Source of the DNA: Augochlora pura
Lineage: Eukaryota > Arthropoda > Insecta > Hymenoptera > Halictidae
Length of the DNA stretch: 64,000 nucleotides
NCBI RefSeq assembly: GCF_028453695.1
Contig: NC_135777.1
Span: 11,211,714 to 11,275,713, forward strand
Reading direction: 5' to 3'
Shown here: piece by piece, positions 25,055 through 37,640 of the stretch
Layout of the letters: every line of letters starts with the position of its first letter
Numbering within the stretch: position 1 is the first letter of the stretch
Made by a program: the position numbers and the translations under genes
Notes under the pieces: generated by a model
Told to the model about the DNA's origin: nothing
Seen by the model: only the letters and a program-made list of their open reading frames with translations
Databases searched by the model: none

Positions 25055-27001
25055 TCGTCCTCTTCGCCTTCCCCATCGTCGACGCTTTTATCTTATCGAC
25101 GAGGCATTTCTTCGTACATGCGCACGTGCATCGACCAGGCGACATTCGGTCTAAGAAAACATCGGCTTTACGTTCATTCATGGTTCTAAGCGTTTGAGCG
25201 GAACCCGCATGCTCCGCTGGTTATCGGAAAATCGATCATCTTCGATCGATACCGACGCGTCAACCGCGAGACGGACGCCTATTTGAATTCTCGATCAGTC
25301 GCTTCCTGCCGATCGCGTGTTAATGTCTCCTCAATTCGTAATTCGTAATTCGTAATTTGTGCGGTTATGGAATCGAGGATTCTCTGTATTTTGGTATAGA
25401 AGAATATTTGATGCGGCATAGTTGATTATTAAAGAGACCGAGGCGAAGACTCACAGTCTGGTAATCGTAGGTGTTAATTTGTAGGTCGACTACGTTTTCA
25501 TTTCATTGCGCTGCATTTGAACTGCGTATGCATCGAGTCGACGTGTGTGTTTCACTTCAATTCTGTTGCTTAATGCTCGAAAGGCGGGCCTTCTTGACAA
25601 AAATGTAACCGAACATGTTTGAGATCATTTATGTTGTTATTTATCTATTTTTGTTAACATAATTTTAGCACTCTTCTTCTAGACACGGTATATGTACATA
25701 TGTCTCTTCTAGACATTTTGTAGAAACGTTAATGAATAATGTAAAAAATCAAAATTAATTGCCCGAAATTGTGTAGTCATACAACAATAAAAGGAGAAAA
25801 AGTATTTTTCTTTCGGCTGTCGCCTGTTTCCGAAATAAAATACAAAACCTTGTGGAACTTAGCCGACGATTCGACGTCCGAGACTTCGGCTTCCGAATAA
25901 TTTTTCGACGATTCGAAGAAACGGAAAGTTGAGATTGTCGGCTACGGGGAACGAAATCGTAGAAAGATAAGGTGCTCCTTCTGGCTCGAGGCATAATCGC
26001 GGGGTCCACGAACAGGAACAGGGGTAAAAATAGCAACGAATTGTGTCGGCCATGAGAAAACGTGCTAATAGCTTCTTTTCGTTTCTTCCTTTCAAGGGCG
26101 TTTTCGAGGAGTCCTCTCCCGGTTGCACGTTGGTCGTCGTTGCTCGGCTCTTGATCGTCTCTCCGTCTCTCCGGCTCTCTGTTCTCTCTGTTCTCTCGTC
26201 TCTTTTGACGATTCTCTACTCCCCCCCTCTCCGCGAGCCTGTTACTCATTCATTCAAAGAAGAGCGGCTCGGCCGTAGAGCCGAGGTCCGCGCCGAACGA
26301 GCATAATGCCGGTTCTTATACGAATCGGGTCGTCGATGCCTCGACTCGGCGAATAATAAATGGGAGCCTCGACGCTTTCGCTCTCTCGCGTTTTTGGCAT
26401 TAATCGTTCGCTGCATCGTGCTTCCAACTCGCCCCGCTCGCGCATCGGCTAAGTTATTCCTGGCTACGGTGAATACCGAGCGCTCCGTCTTATCTGGAAC
26501 CTATCGAGAACCTGCGCTCCCTGCTAACCGTGAAATCTTCGAAAAGGGAATTCGATTCATTGGAGGTGACCTCCTTCATCGAGAAGTGGTTCTCGATCGC
26601 ACGAATTTGGAGAGAAGTCGGCAATAGAGTTCAGACCACAATATAAAACGTATGAAGTGATTTATTCATTTATTAAATATCTACGGAAAGTTTGCCATGA
26701 GTTAGGAAATCAAACTATATCGAAGGTTAGAATGGATAGATAAAAAATATGTAGTACGATAATCGCAATTTTTTAAATTATTTATACGAATTAAATTCGC
26801 CATACAACATAAATTCGCTTTAAATTTTGTACAGAATATTTCCACTTGTTAATAACAACATAAATGACAAAATAGATATATTACCTTCCAATATCACAAA
26901 ATTCAAAACTGATTTACATAAACTGTTTGCCTAATTACTGTCCCGCTAATTCTATGTCTGTATTAATATTAGTTTTTGTTCTTTATTGTAAAAATGCGAT
27001 T

Positions 27002-27040
27002 TTAGCTAAACTACCCACTCTGTTTATTGAGTCTAATGGA
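27002..27040. repeat. Dispersed repeat, copy 1 (pair with 53541-53579)
   Basis: Thirty-nine bases containing CACTCTGTTTATTG match 53541-53579 at 36 of 39 positions. On the minus strand it reads ...CTCAATAAACAGAGTGG..., which looks like a retroelement 3' end. The family is not identified. Confidence 0.6.
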
Positions 27041-27651
27041 CTGGGTTTACTTTACTCGTTTTCCTAGATTAATTGCAAACGGTACAGATTTTGATTTTAC
27101 GTTACGACTCCACGGTATAATTTTGCGATGTAATTGAACAGTGATCGATCTTTACCGTGACGTGGCGGTGCATGCGTTAGCGATAGCTAAAGGTTGCGTG
27201 TTTCGATGGTCGCCGTGAATTTTCGTTCGGTTCCCAAGTTCTCGTAGAGTTTAACGAAACGTAACCTCTTTCGGGCAGATACTTCGATATTCGTTTCCGA
27301 TGTGCGAGTGTAAGGACAAAAGAACACCGGGCTATTTCGAGAGACGGTTCTAAGGGAGATGGGGGGGAGCGGGAAACGAAACCGGCGAGCACAGTTTCTC
27401 AGAAATCATTACTCGTTGCATCACCGGCAATTCGTACGACGATTAATTTATATAGGCGCGAGTTGCGTGCACGATGCACCGTAATCGATCACCGACAAAT
27501 GAGTTCACTGTTCCTGCTTTGGGCTAGTCTTCCCTTTCTCTATCGTGGACTTGAAATCATGATATTATACCACGAACCGACTAACGAATAAAATTGTTTT
27601 CAACACCGTTCAATAAATATTCGGGCAAATTATCTAGATAACAATTTATTG

Positions 27652-27702
27652 GAATAAAATTTTGTTTGAATAAAATTTTGTTTGAATAAAGAATTTTGTT
27701 TG
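27652..27702. repeat. Short tandem repeat, about 16-bp unit
   Basis: Three near-identical units of GAATAAAATTTTGTTT in a row, the third with a 3-bp insertion. No coding or regulatory role is evident. Confidence 0.8.
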
Positions 27703-29699
27703 TAAAATGGATTATTAGAAAAAAGAATCATTCGAGTAGAGAATTAAAAAGAGGATCATTCGAATAAATAGATGGGATAATTGATGGCGAACTATCTTAG
27801 ATAAATATTTATTTGAAACAATCCGAACAATGCTCAACTCTAGTAAAAGCACTCGTCTGTGGATTTTTATTTTTAAAATTAAAATTGTCTGCATTCATTG
27901 CAAGACACTGAAGCTGCAGAAACATTTATTTGTTTTTTTTTTTTTATAATAACGTGAATAAGCCGTATATAATACAATAATGTTTCCAAGCTTTCTAAAT
28001 GTTTTTGTCATAATTGCGTAAAACTCGCAGACGAATCGTTATCTTCTTACTTACCAAATCTTTTCTCTGTATTCCCTGTTACCATAAGGTCAAACTCGTC
28101 TATAAATAGGTAAAGAACTTTTGCATCCGCCGTTTCACCCTCAAAGTTTTTGGAAAATTTCACGACTCGGTGAGAGCAAGGTTTTCACGCGTTCCGCTGC
28201 GGCCGATTTTTTTATCTCCTGGGCCGTGGGCGGATGGGGAAACGCGTGTGTCAAGTATTCTTTAGCGTTCGATTGTAGTTTTTGTCCATCGATTGGCCGG
28301 CGTCCACGTTCGTTCGCCGGCGAACTCGGACGTTCGATCACGTAGCCGAACACTGCGCCGAGGAACGAAGAACCGCCACGACCGTGTTGTATCGTTCGAA
28401 TGCCGATGATGAAAGAGGAAGAGATAGGTAAACAGATTAGATGCGCGAGGAGAAAGACGGCGAACGAACGCGTGACAAGCATCGCGACCCGACCCGGTTA
28501 TCTGCATACACGTGTTGCATGCAGTACGCTGTGTAGCAACCATGGAGGGGAAAATAATTATCGTGGAACACAGAGAGGCCGTTGTTCGCCACGAGATTTA
28601 ATCGGCCCTGTGCCTTCTTCGAGCCGTTCGAGAGGAATTGCCTTTATTTTCGTCTTTCTCGATTGCTTCTCTCTCTCTCTCTCTCTTTTCCTCTCCCTCC
28701 CCGTTGTCTCCTTTCCCCACTTTCCATATTCCGAGTGAAGGATCGTTCGGTAATTGCAGGTGAATAATCTCGCTCGCGAGTAGCCGACAATCGATACATA
28801 AACTCGAATCGAACGTTTTATTCAGTGTCGTTCGCGTTTATCAGCTGATCGACCGCTTATCGGTCGGATCGGCAGACTATCGAATCGTCATCCTCTCGAA
28901 CGCTTCTTCGCAATCGATTTCTACGAATGCTAGACGTTATTAATAGGCGACATACTGAAAAAGACTCGACCGCAAACCGAATACATTAGATCGAGTCACA
29001 AATAATTCTCGTTTCCGAGAAGATACTGCAAATGTATTTATCATCCGAATGACTCATCGTGAACGTGCCGGCGAGAAACGACAATGAGGTGTCGCAAATG
29101 GTTGCGAACATATAATCGAGATTTTATTTTATCTATTTATCTGTTAAATTTCTGAATAAAATTGGTGGATTAAAAAATGCAGAGATTTGAAATAGGTACA
29201 AGGTTAAATAAAGAATTGGTAAGATAACCGATATTTCTTGAAATACTGTATTAAATCTATACAGACATTAACATTTCGAGCCAACGTTAAAGAAGACACG
29301 ATCGAGCAGATTGTGTATCCATAAGTTGTCCTATGTTTCCGAACATGGACAGGTTTTCTGGATCCGACACGAAATAACGGAGCGTTTAACCGAAACTCCT
29401 CGGAAATCACTGGGAAATCAAGGAATCGAGGAATTGATAAGCAAAATGTTCTGTGCCCCAGGGGGATCGTGCGACAATTTCACGAGGCTTTCCAGATTCT
29501 ACGCGGGGTCGTAGAGTGACGGATACGGAGTCGCCTATCTCCGATTCACGAGTGTCTCTGCGTTAGGTTGGAGGAAGGGTGGACTGGTTAGGTAGCGGGG
29601 TGACCGTGGAATGGAATGAATTAGAGGGGAAAAAGCGACGAGAGAAAGAGTAGGAGAGCCCAGCGCGTAAAAGGGACGGCAGTGAGTGAGTGTAGGAGA

Positions 29700-29725
29700 G
29701 AAAGAAAATCAGACAGAGGGAGTGG

Positions 29726-29766
<41 letters not shown>

Positions 29767-30750
29767 AGAGAGAAAGACAAAGTGAGTGAGTGATGAATTG
29801 AGCGGGTGGGGGCCAAGAGGAGCGGAGAGCGTAGGTACGGCGAGGTTAGACCGTTGCATCGCGTCGCTGCGTTGTCGTTGCATTGCGTACCGTTGCGTCA
29901 CTCTCTTGTGCAGCGTTTCATTCAACTTGGAGTCCGTCGCGCGAAGGTCAAGCGGTCGTCGTTGCCTGTCGCTGCAGCGACACGATGCAGCGACGCGACG
30001 GCCCTCTTCGATTTCTCCCCTGTCTTTTCGCTTTCAGTTACGTCTTCTGTCTTCTGAGAGTGACCGCTTCTCTGCCTCTCTCTTCAGCAGTTTCCAAAAC
30101 ACAAGGACCACCTAGCAGACTTTTAAAGGGAGTTACAGGTTCGACTTCGATTTCGTTTCGATCGCGTTTGCGGTTTCTCTTCTCTTCGTCCTCCGCTTTC
30201 TTCAACGTCTTTGTACCCCACAGCCTGCCCTCTCCTCTCCCTCCGGCCTCCCCTTGCCACAGAGATCCCACCGGTCATCCGTCACGGCTCTCCTCCGTCT
30301 CCATCCAGCTCGGACAGACCTCTTTCTCTCTTCCTTTCTCTCGCTCTCTCTCTCTCTCTCTCCTTCTCTATCGTTCCTTGTTTCTTATTCACCGATTTCG
30401 TTTCTCCTTCCCGGCCGACTCTTTCACATCCGCGCGTCTCTCACCCCCTTTGTCGCTCCAGTGGCCATTCTCCTCGTTCCCCCGCTGCTCTTTTTCCGCC
30501 GTTCTCCCCTTCCGGCACGTCAACTTCAACAGGTTCACCGTCCATTCATGCCTCCGCAGAGACTGCGTCCTTCTCGCGACTCTTTGATCTAGCTCTCCAA
30601 TCTTTATCCGAACCCGATCTCCATTGCCGGGAGCCAAGATTCGGTGTCTCGCGATCCCCTGGATCGCCGCGATCTTTCACGACTGTACCTCGAAGGGTAC
30701 GTCGAACGGTTTCGTGGGGTAGAGAATTCATTTTCGTTAGAAGATGATGG
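29700..30750. promoter_or_regulatory. GC/GA-CT-rich island, possible alternative promoter or enhancer
   Basis: A (GA)n run at about 29,730-29,778 on the plus strand is followed by GC-rich DNA and then pyrimidine-rich DNA with (CT)n near 30,342-30,362. Open frames of up to 234 codons occur here, but all are Ser/Phe/Leu/Arg-rich and overlap each other in several frames, as expected from low stop-codon density. The island lies about 0.8 kb upstream of the second coding exon. A promoter role is inferred from composition and position. Confidence 0.3.
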
Positions 30751-31548
30751 AAGATTGTGGCGTCACGATCTTCAATGTATACGGTAGTGGGGGTCGGTTA
30801 CTGTTCTATGACCAATATCTGTGTTGTTATGTTTGTTTCTCGGCATAATTAACGCGACACTCATCGAATAAGACATATTCCATTTTTTATTCCGTTATTT
30901 CATCGAATTCTGAATACAAATTTTTAAATGGAATTCTTCTTTGCCTTTATGTCTGAATAAGTAAATGATATATGTTTCATTTGATAAATGTAATGTGTGT
31001 TGTTACACTGTGGATCATTAGGCAAGATAAAAGTTTGTCGGATCTGTGTCAAGAAACATAAGTAATTTAGAAGTTTTATTTTTTGTTTATTTATTTTGAT
31101 CGGTCGGAAGTACTATATGACTATGTTATTCAATTTTTCTCTCATACTTATTTTTGTCATAATTGCACGAAATCCACAGTGTAATAATTACGCTGGAGAA
31201 CAATTGGTCACCTCTCAATAATCGGCAGTACTATCCTACTTACCCCAGGTGTAAAGTTGACTTGTAATCTGAACTCGACGAGAATACCATTCTATTTCAA
31301 AATTTATTTCCATTCGGAACACTTACAAAAATGATCGTTAAACAAACTTTTGTAAGCGAAGAGTTGCGAATTGGTATCGGCGCAGTGAAAAATGGTTCCA
31401 TCGATCTGCTCGTATCGCTCAAGACATTTGGACGTGTTCCTGTAGGAAAAGTTCCGATCTCGCCGAGAGAAGACCAGTGACATTGTAGAGATTTTCGTTG
31501 TGGTAGAGGCGAAACAGAACGGATTAAAAGTTGGTGGTTTTGTTTCAG

Positions 31549-31756
31549 CGCGATGCTAGAGGCGTGGGCAGCTATCTGGGAGGCGGCGGCATTAACGACG
31601 GCGGCGGCATGGTGACGGTTATGGCGAAGCTGATGAAACAGGAGCTGGCCTCCGACGCGGAGGAAGAGGGCCTGGTGCCTGCCCTCTCTGGCAGGTTCAC
31701 CTCGATGCGGAAGGTGCCCTCTCTCTCCGACCTGTCCGATCCCGAGAGCTCCCTGG
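31549..31756 (+). CDS. pnt: Second coding exon of the probable Pointed (pnt) gene
   Basis: The acceptor tttgtttcag ends at 31548 and the donor CTGG|GTGAGT is at 31756/31757. The exon carries 69 codons plus one G. It begins RDARGVGSYLGGGGINDGGG, then MAKLMKQELASDAEEEG, then FTSMRKVPSLSDLSDPESSL. The single trailing G can start an Asp codon, which fits SSL-D ahead of the PPLTPGT segment that precedes the PNT domain in insect Pointed P2 and carries the MAPK site. That next segment is not found in the window. Codon use is strongly GC-ending and the frame is clean. With exon 1 it gives a 104-residue disordered N-terminus. Identification as pnt is by remembered resemblance plus phase logic; another nuclear factor is possible. 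Confidence 0.65.
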
Positions 31757-33417
31757 GTGAGTTTTTATCCGGCTATGGTTGTTCTGGGCCTCGGCCCGGC
31801 GCGCGGACCGTCGCGGGCTTACGGATCGCTGGAGATCACCGCTCGTAAATTTGCTAAGTGTCGATGCCGGGTTCTTGCTCGTTAGACCCCTGATCCGCGC
31901 CACCGATCTCTCATTGCGCCGTTTCGATCCACGATGTCCTTTCCCTTGTCGGACTTTTCATTGTTTTTGCGCCGGTCGGAGCTTGAAAATTCTTGACTAA
32001 TCCCGTGCCTTGCGATTTATCTTCGATATGGAACGTGCGTGTACAGACAATTTAATTTAACGTGGCTCTATGTGAAGAGGTAGCACAAAATAAAACGGAA
32101 ATAATTCCATTTTTATGTAATATGCACTACTTGAGCAAATTGTATCATAGAAAAATTTCGACTAAACATTTTATTAGTATCCTTGAAATGCAAAGTACTT
32201 GTCAGATTAAAAATTTTTTATGTAATAGTCTGATCTTCCTTCTTTCATATACATATAATAAAAGAAACACGGATGCATTTTTTTTCGTAAAATTGCAGCA
32301 ATTTAAAGGCTTACAGTAGTGAGGGTGCATAATCCTCCATTAAAATCCAGATACATTATCTTCGAACAGAAGTTTCAAGGTTTAAAAAAAGTTATCGACC
32401 TACGATGATTTTTTGTAGTCTTATCATTAGTCAAAGTTGGCCAACTTTTCAATAAAATTTGTCTGTACTATATATTTTTTTAATAGTATGTATTAACAAT
32501 ATTGGTACTATTTCATTCGTAATAGAAAAGGTTAATAAAGTAATGTTAATAGTAAGTAAAAATTGAAATTAAGTTACTTGAAATTAACCATCGCTTCTAA
32601 TAACACATGATTACTATCGTGACAAAAATTACACGTTATAATATTATTTTATTTAACATTTAATACAAATTTACATTGCTTTTGAACATTTAAATATGCG
32701 GCGGTCGGCAAGTTCGAGTTTAACATAGGAAATATTTGCGGGCGTGGCTCGTCATTTACAGTCAAGGGGTAAGATTGCATCACTTATGTTTGGTATACCG
32801 CGGATAATAGAATCCTTTCGATCGGTGACTCCAGCTCCGGGAACTCGCGAAGCTCGGCGCGAGTAATCGCGCGTTCATCGAAACAGCTTGGCGGATCCAA
32901 CAGCAGTGTCGCCATTGGCCGCGGCATCGAGTGTTGGCGTGAGAAAATTGCATGCTCCCGCGTGTGTTTACCCGGCCCGGGTTCTAGCAATCGCCGAGGC
33001 AAATGTTTCAATTAGCCGCGTGCACGGCCATTGTTGTTTTAGCGCGCCACTAGATACCTATCGCGCTCGGCGAGGGGGCTCGTTTCGAGGCCCGAGCCAT
33101 GCCCCTTCTATCCGCTTGTTTTCGATTGCTTTAATTCATCGTGCGTTTTACTACCGAAGCGAGAAGGGCAAACGCTCGGTTGACACGGACCGCTGAATTT
33201 CCCGCAGTCCTAAAAGCACGCGAGAGTCTACCGCTTCTACCCTTGTCCCCGGACTGATTACGAGCCACGAACGCGTAACAGACTTCCGGGCGACACCGTG
33301 TAATTCTAATCCCTGTTTATTAGCGTAGATTTATTCTTGACCCCGCGGACACGCTGTCATGCTCTTTTGTAGACGCAATGCTCGACACCAATCGAGCTTA
33401 TTTTGTAATGGACGCTT

Positions 33418-33743
33418 TTAACCCTTTCACTACGGCAGTGTCGTCCGCCGAAGTACTGTCATTGAACGAAAGCTCGCGCCAGAAATATGCACATTGCGTG
33501 TGATTTCTGTATATACGTTTTTCTTAGTTTTAAATATCTGTGCTGAATAAAACAATCATTGCTTTAATGTAACAAGTACGTTTACATTTTTAATATGAAA
33601 GGACCTACAAAATTATTTTTGTATTTTGCCTACGGATGCCACTTGTATACACATAATTTGGATGCCGCATATATGCGGCGCTCGTACCCACAAGTCGTTG
33701 CGTGGATGTCGCATATATGCAGCGCTCGGCGCGAAAGGGTTAA
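33418..33743. mobile_element. piggyBac-like MITE with internal palindromic repeats
   Basis: Ends are TTAACCCTTTCACTACGG and, reverse-complemented on the right, TTAACCCTTTCGCGCCGA; 11 terminal bases are identical. The length is 326 bp with no coding frame. Near the right end are two copies, 44 bp apart, of a 25-bp motif centred on CGCATATATGC (33660-33684 and 33704-33728, 23 of 25 identical). The first contains the perfect 16-bp palindrome GCCGCATATATGCGGC. Confidence 0.65.
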
Positions 33744-34755
33744 AATAAGAGCTACCGATAGTATTTTGTAATAACAACATGCTCAAATATAAAAGATTTC
33801 ACGAAATTATATCGTAAATTTTGGTACCACTGTATTACTATTACGTACCAATGACTAATTACAATATCAGCCAAATGACCACCCAAACTCCTTTCACACT
33901 CGATCAACCCGTTCTTTAAATTTTTTGTGACATCCTCGCACAATGGCTGCACGATCACTTCAATGATCCATCGGATGATATATTTTAGTTTATCTGTTGA
34001 CTTGTGGACCAAAAGTCAAAATGTCAATCAAAATGTCAATCAAATGTTAAAAGTCACAATATAAATTTGTCTAGATTTTATAAATTTAAACGCGTTTCAT
34101 CAACAAAAAGTTATCGATGGCTCTCGTTAAAGGACCATTCGGTTCGAAAAACTGATTCAGTATTACGATCGAACTCGTTGTCAATTTTTTGCTCGAAATA
34201 AACAAGAATAGGCAGATTTACGAGACTGCATTAAAAATATTTTACAGAAATAACATGTTTACGACAGAAACGTTATAGCAGAACCGAGTTCTTTATCGCG
34301 GGAAAGAAGCGTCGACTCGGAAAAAATTCTAGTATCAGCTTTTCGCGAGCACGGTTGAAACACGATCGATCCGCAGCGCGGCCGATGTAGCGTCCTGTTA
34401 ACCGTTGGGATTGTGACACTAAAAAGCGCACTTACATCGAGTGACGCTTGCATAATATGAGCGCTGGCTGCATAAGCACTTACTCGTGTATAACTTGTCC
34501 GATTAGATCGGGCAGGCCGGCTCGCATGAGGCGCTGCGAGCTGCAGCCGCGATTTCAAAATTTAGTGCCCGCAGCAGTCGGAAATGCTGCGTTTCTTATG
34601 AAAATCAGTCGGTAACTTTTTCTTTATAACATCACTAATAATTAGCCCGCAATCGCTTTCACTCTTCCATACGTTCACTTGTATGTAATACTCAGAACAT
34701 TACAATACATTTTTTGGAACCACCCTTTTTGGGAGGAACCTTGTACAGGAACAAA

Positions 34756-34785
34756 GTTATTGCGTTTTAAAAGCTACTCGAATGC
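34756..34785 (-). mobile_element. Tc1/mariner-like terminal relic
   Basis: On the minus strand it reads GCATTCGAGTAGC followed by TTTTAAAACGCAATAAC. This is the subterminal pattern shared with copies at 43923, 44093 and 44512. Only the end fragment is recognisable. Confidence 0.4.
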
Positions 34786-35215
34786 CCTTTGCGAGGGCTT
34801 GTGTTACCGCGTTATCGCCACCGTAAGAATATACATACATGTAATAGTTATTTATATAAATATTACGTATAGAAATAAATTATGTTGCTGTATATAATAT
34901 TTACACAAATAAAAGCTTGTATAAATATTATATATATAATTAAATTATATTGTTCTATATGGTATTTATTTGTAGCGTGGTATATAATATTTATGAACAC
35001 GGTCATATTGGAAAATTATTTTTCAGTCTTTTAAATAAATAAATTAAATTAAATATGTCCCGTCACGAGAATTTTCTTAAAAGTTCTGAAGGTCCCGATG
35101 ATCGTAAATTATCAAACGGTAATCGATCTAGACACCGCTTGAAGACTTGCGAAAAATTGCTTCCCCGGATTTGCATACAATTCCCTCGAAACTCGTAGCG
35201 CTGCTCCTTAGAGAA

Positions 35216-35217
35216 GC

Positions 35218-35257
<40 letters not shown>

Positions 35258-35260
35258 GGG
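35216..35260. repeat. (GA)n tract followed by ATGAATGAAT
   Basis: An imperfect then perfect GA run, immediately followed by GGGGTGGGGG and the tandem ATGA units at 35268-35280. Confidence 0.85.
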
Positions 35261-35880
35261 TGGGGGATGAATGAATGAATTCCATGGGTGCTAACTCTTG
35301 CACGGTGACCTATAGAGACGGGTAACAAGAGGTACAATCGAATTGGAATCGTTCCGAAGGTAACCTATGCCGACGTGTCTCCTATGCTATCCAATTCCGC
35401 GATTTCGCGACGTGGAAACGCAACAAGTCGCGACCGGTCATCATCTCTAATTGGGCCCGACGCGCGCACCAGACTCTGTTGCAGTTAATTAACGCCTTTC
35501 CACCGGTGACAATTAGTTGTGGGCCGCGACTTGGGCGGATCTTGGACGCACGGGATCGTCGATCCCTTAACCTTCTGACCAGCCGATTTAATCCACGCGC
35601 TTACTTACTCTGTGTCTTGGATGATCCCTCCAAATATCTAGCATTTAAAGAAGTGCATAATTTAGAAAAAATTCATTCGAAGACCGGGCGCGCTTATGAT
35701 CCATGTAGCGATTAGTGGGAAATCTGTAGGTCGTGCACAAATTGTTCTTAACCCCTTGCGTTAAGATTTTTTTTTCATGACTGAGTTAATTAACACTGTT
35801 CAGTTCTTAAGTTTTATATAATAATAATATTATTATATTATAATTATAATGTTATCAACAATTATTGTTACGAGCAATTG

Positions 35881-36070
35881 GTTTATTGATCAACAGAATA
35901 AAAGTTTCTCTGTTACAATAATATGATAATACACCGCGCAAGTAGTATATCAAGAAGAAAACAATGGGAAGCAATACAATAAGAAAGAATACAAAAAAGA
36001 ATAGATGATCAAGATAATCGAATAAATTAAAAAAAAGTCGAGAAAATAATAGAGAATACTACAGCAAGGA
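35881..36070 (-). mobile_element. LINE 3'-end relic
   Basis: 35881-35960 aligns with 53163-53243, both carrying ACAATAATAT and CGC(A/G)CAAGTAG in the same order. On the minus strand they end in AATAAA-type tails, as LINE 3' ends do. An A-rich simple sequence follows. Confidence 0.4.
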
Positions 36071-37587
36071 ATCATTAAGACAATGAAAAATAAAATTGCT
36101 ATGAAAAGTATTATGATATTATTATTGTTATTACTAGGCTATAATCAGACTGTGGTATTTAAATAGAAAACTGTTACTCGTTTCATTGCATAGATTTCTG
36201 GTAATTACTCAGAGTTACAGATTGAGCAAGCCGCTCCGCGAATGTATGGAGCCCAGTGATCGATGAACGCGTTCGCCATCCACCGACGTGAAATTACGTC
36301 CTTGCGAGAGTGGAAGGTGTTCGCGGTGACCGTATGTGGGCAAGGTGACGCCCGACGCGTTAAAAAGGATTCCGATGCGAGATGGGTTGCACAGGCAGCC
36401 CACGTTTGCAGTATTTTATTATACCAGCGCCTATTGTCTCGACCCAACGCGACGCGGCACGATCCGTCGTCGGCGAAGAAAGGAATACAGCGTTCACCTT
36501 GGCAATGAGCAACTCGGACGGTGGTTGCAATTGCGTCGATACACGCGTCGTTGGTCGGCAATTAATATACGCTTTTTACTTGGACTTCCTTTTCGAAATA
36601 GTTGGCGAAAATATCGATTAACGAGTACCGAGTTCGCGTCGACAGACAACTCCTCTTTGCTGTCCCCGTGACGGTCAGGTCGCGAAAGAAGCTTGCGTTT
36701 CCTCTTCATAGTCGCGTGGGAGCTAGTTTCCGATTCTATTGGGTTGGCAAGAATGTATTTTCTGTTGTCACACATAGAGAGCGTTGGAATTGTTGTCTCA
36801 TTTCTTTTATAATATCCTGATACCGAAATATTCTATTATCTAAAAATTTCGTTCCCGGTCTTCGCTGGGCGATAATATATCTAAACAATGATTAGGAGTA
36901 GGGAGTCGCTACTGTATAATATAAAATTTATTGTATTAGCGAGAGAAAGTGCTTTACGTAGGTCAGTATTCAGTTTTCTGTACATTAGTACATGAAATAA
37001 GTGTTCGCTATCGAAACGAATCGACTCTGCATTCAGCTTGCAAGGGTTAAATAGTGACATTCATAAAATGAACTTGTTGTTCTTCACACGAAATAGAAAA
37101 TCGTGTTAAAAGGGACATACGAACGACAAGCAAAGTCTAGTATGTTCGCGTAGTACCAGTTGGAAATTAAGAGAAGTTGACGAAGGCAGTTATAGTGGCC
37201 GTAAAGTCTGGGGTAACTTTTGAAATCATGCAGCTATATTGAAGGAGTAGTATCGATGAGCATGGCAGTGCGCGAAACTCGAAGTATCAGGATTGACCAA
37301 TAAATCGGCGGAATGCTGGGCTAGATCGGCTGGCATAGAAATCGGAGGCAGTAATTCTTGTTACTCGCGGTTCGGCTCGACACGATCAAAATGTAGCGAG
37401 AATTTACGAATTGGATAATCAGCAGCATCCTCATTAAGGCCCCCCACTGAACGCCCCCGCCTTCCATTCTCCTTCAGTGGCGTGTGTACGTGCGCGCGTG
37501 TACGCTACGCACGGTCCGCCGCAAGCGGCATAGTCGTCGTTCCGACGTGTCCACCCACTTATCTGCCAGATAGTCTCCACAGCATCG

Positions 37588-37640
37588 AACTAGCCCCCCC
37601 CCCCCCTCTCTCTCTCTTTCTCTTTCTCTTTATTTCTCTC
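37588..37640. repeat. Poly-C followed by (CT)n
   Basis: A run of about 13 C residues leads into CT repeats and imperfect CTTT units. This is simple sequence. Confidence 0.85.

Larger units (their letters stand above)
20399..31548 (+). other. Intron 11.1 kb between coding exons 1 and 2
   Basis: No protein-coding exon is supported inside. Features seen: a CCGGT run near 21,325, a (CT)n tract 21558-21595, a GC-rich block 22.5-22.8 kb containing a TACGTCA site, a TATA-like site at 24581, a (TCC)n run 25011-25054, CG-rich DNA 26.1-26.6 kb, a tandem repeat 27652-27702, and a GA then CT-rich island 29.5-30.7 kb. Several long Ser/Phe/Leu/Arg-rich open frames in that island follow from pyrimidine-rich composition. 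Confidence 0.5.

Noticed and set aside
29883..30747. Open frames of up to 234 codons on plus strand
   Set aside because: They are Ser/Phe/Leu/Arg-rich, overlap in all frames and coincide with pyrimidine-rich DNA where stops are rare. No domain or start context supports a protein.
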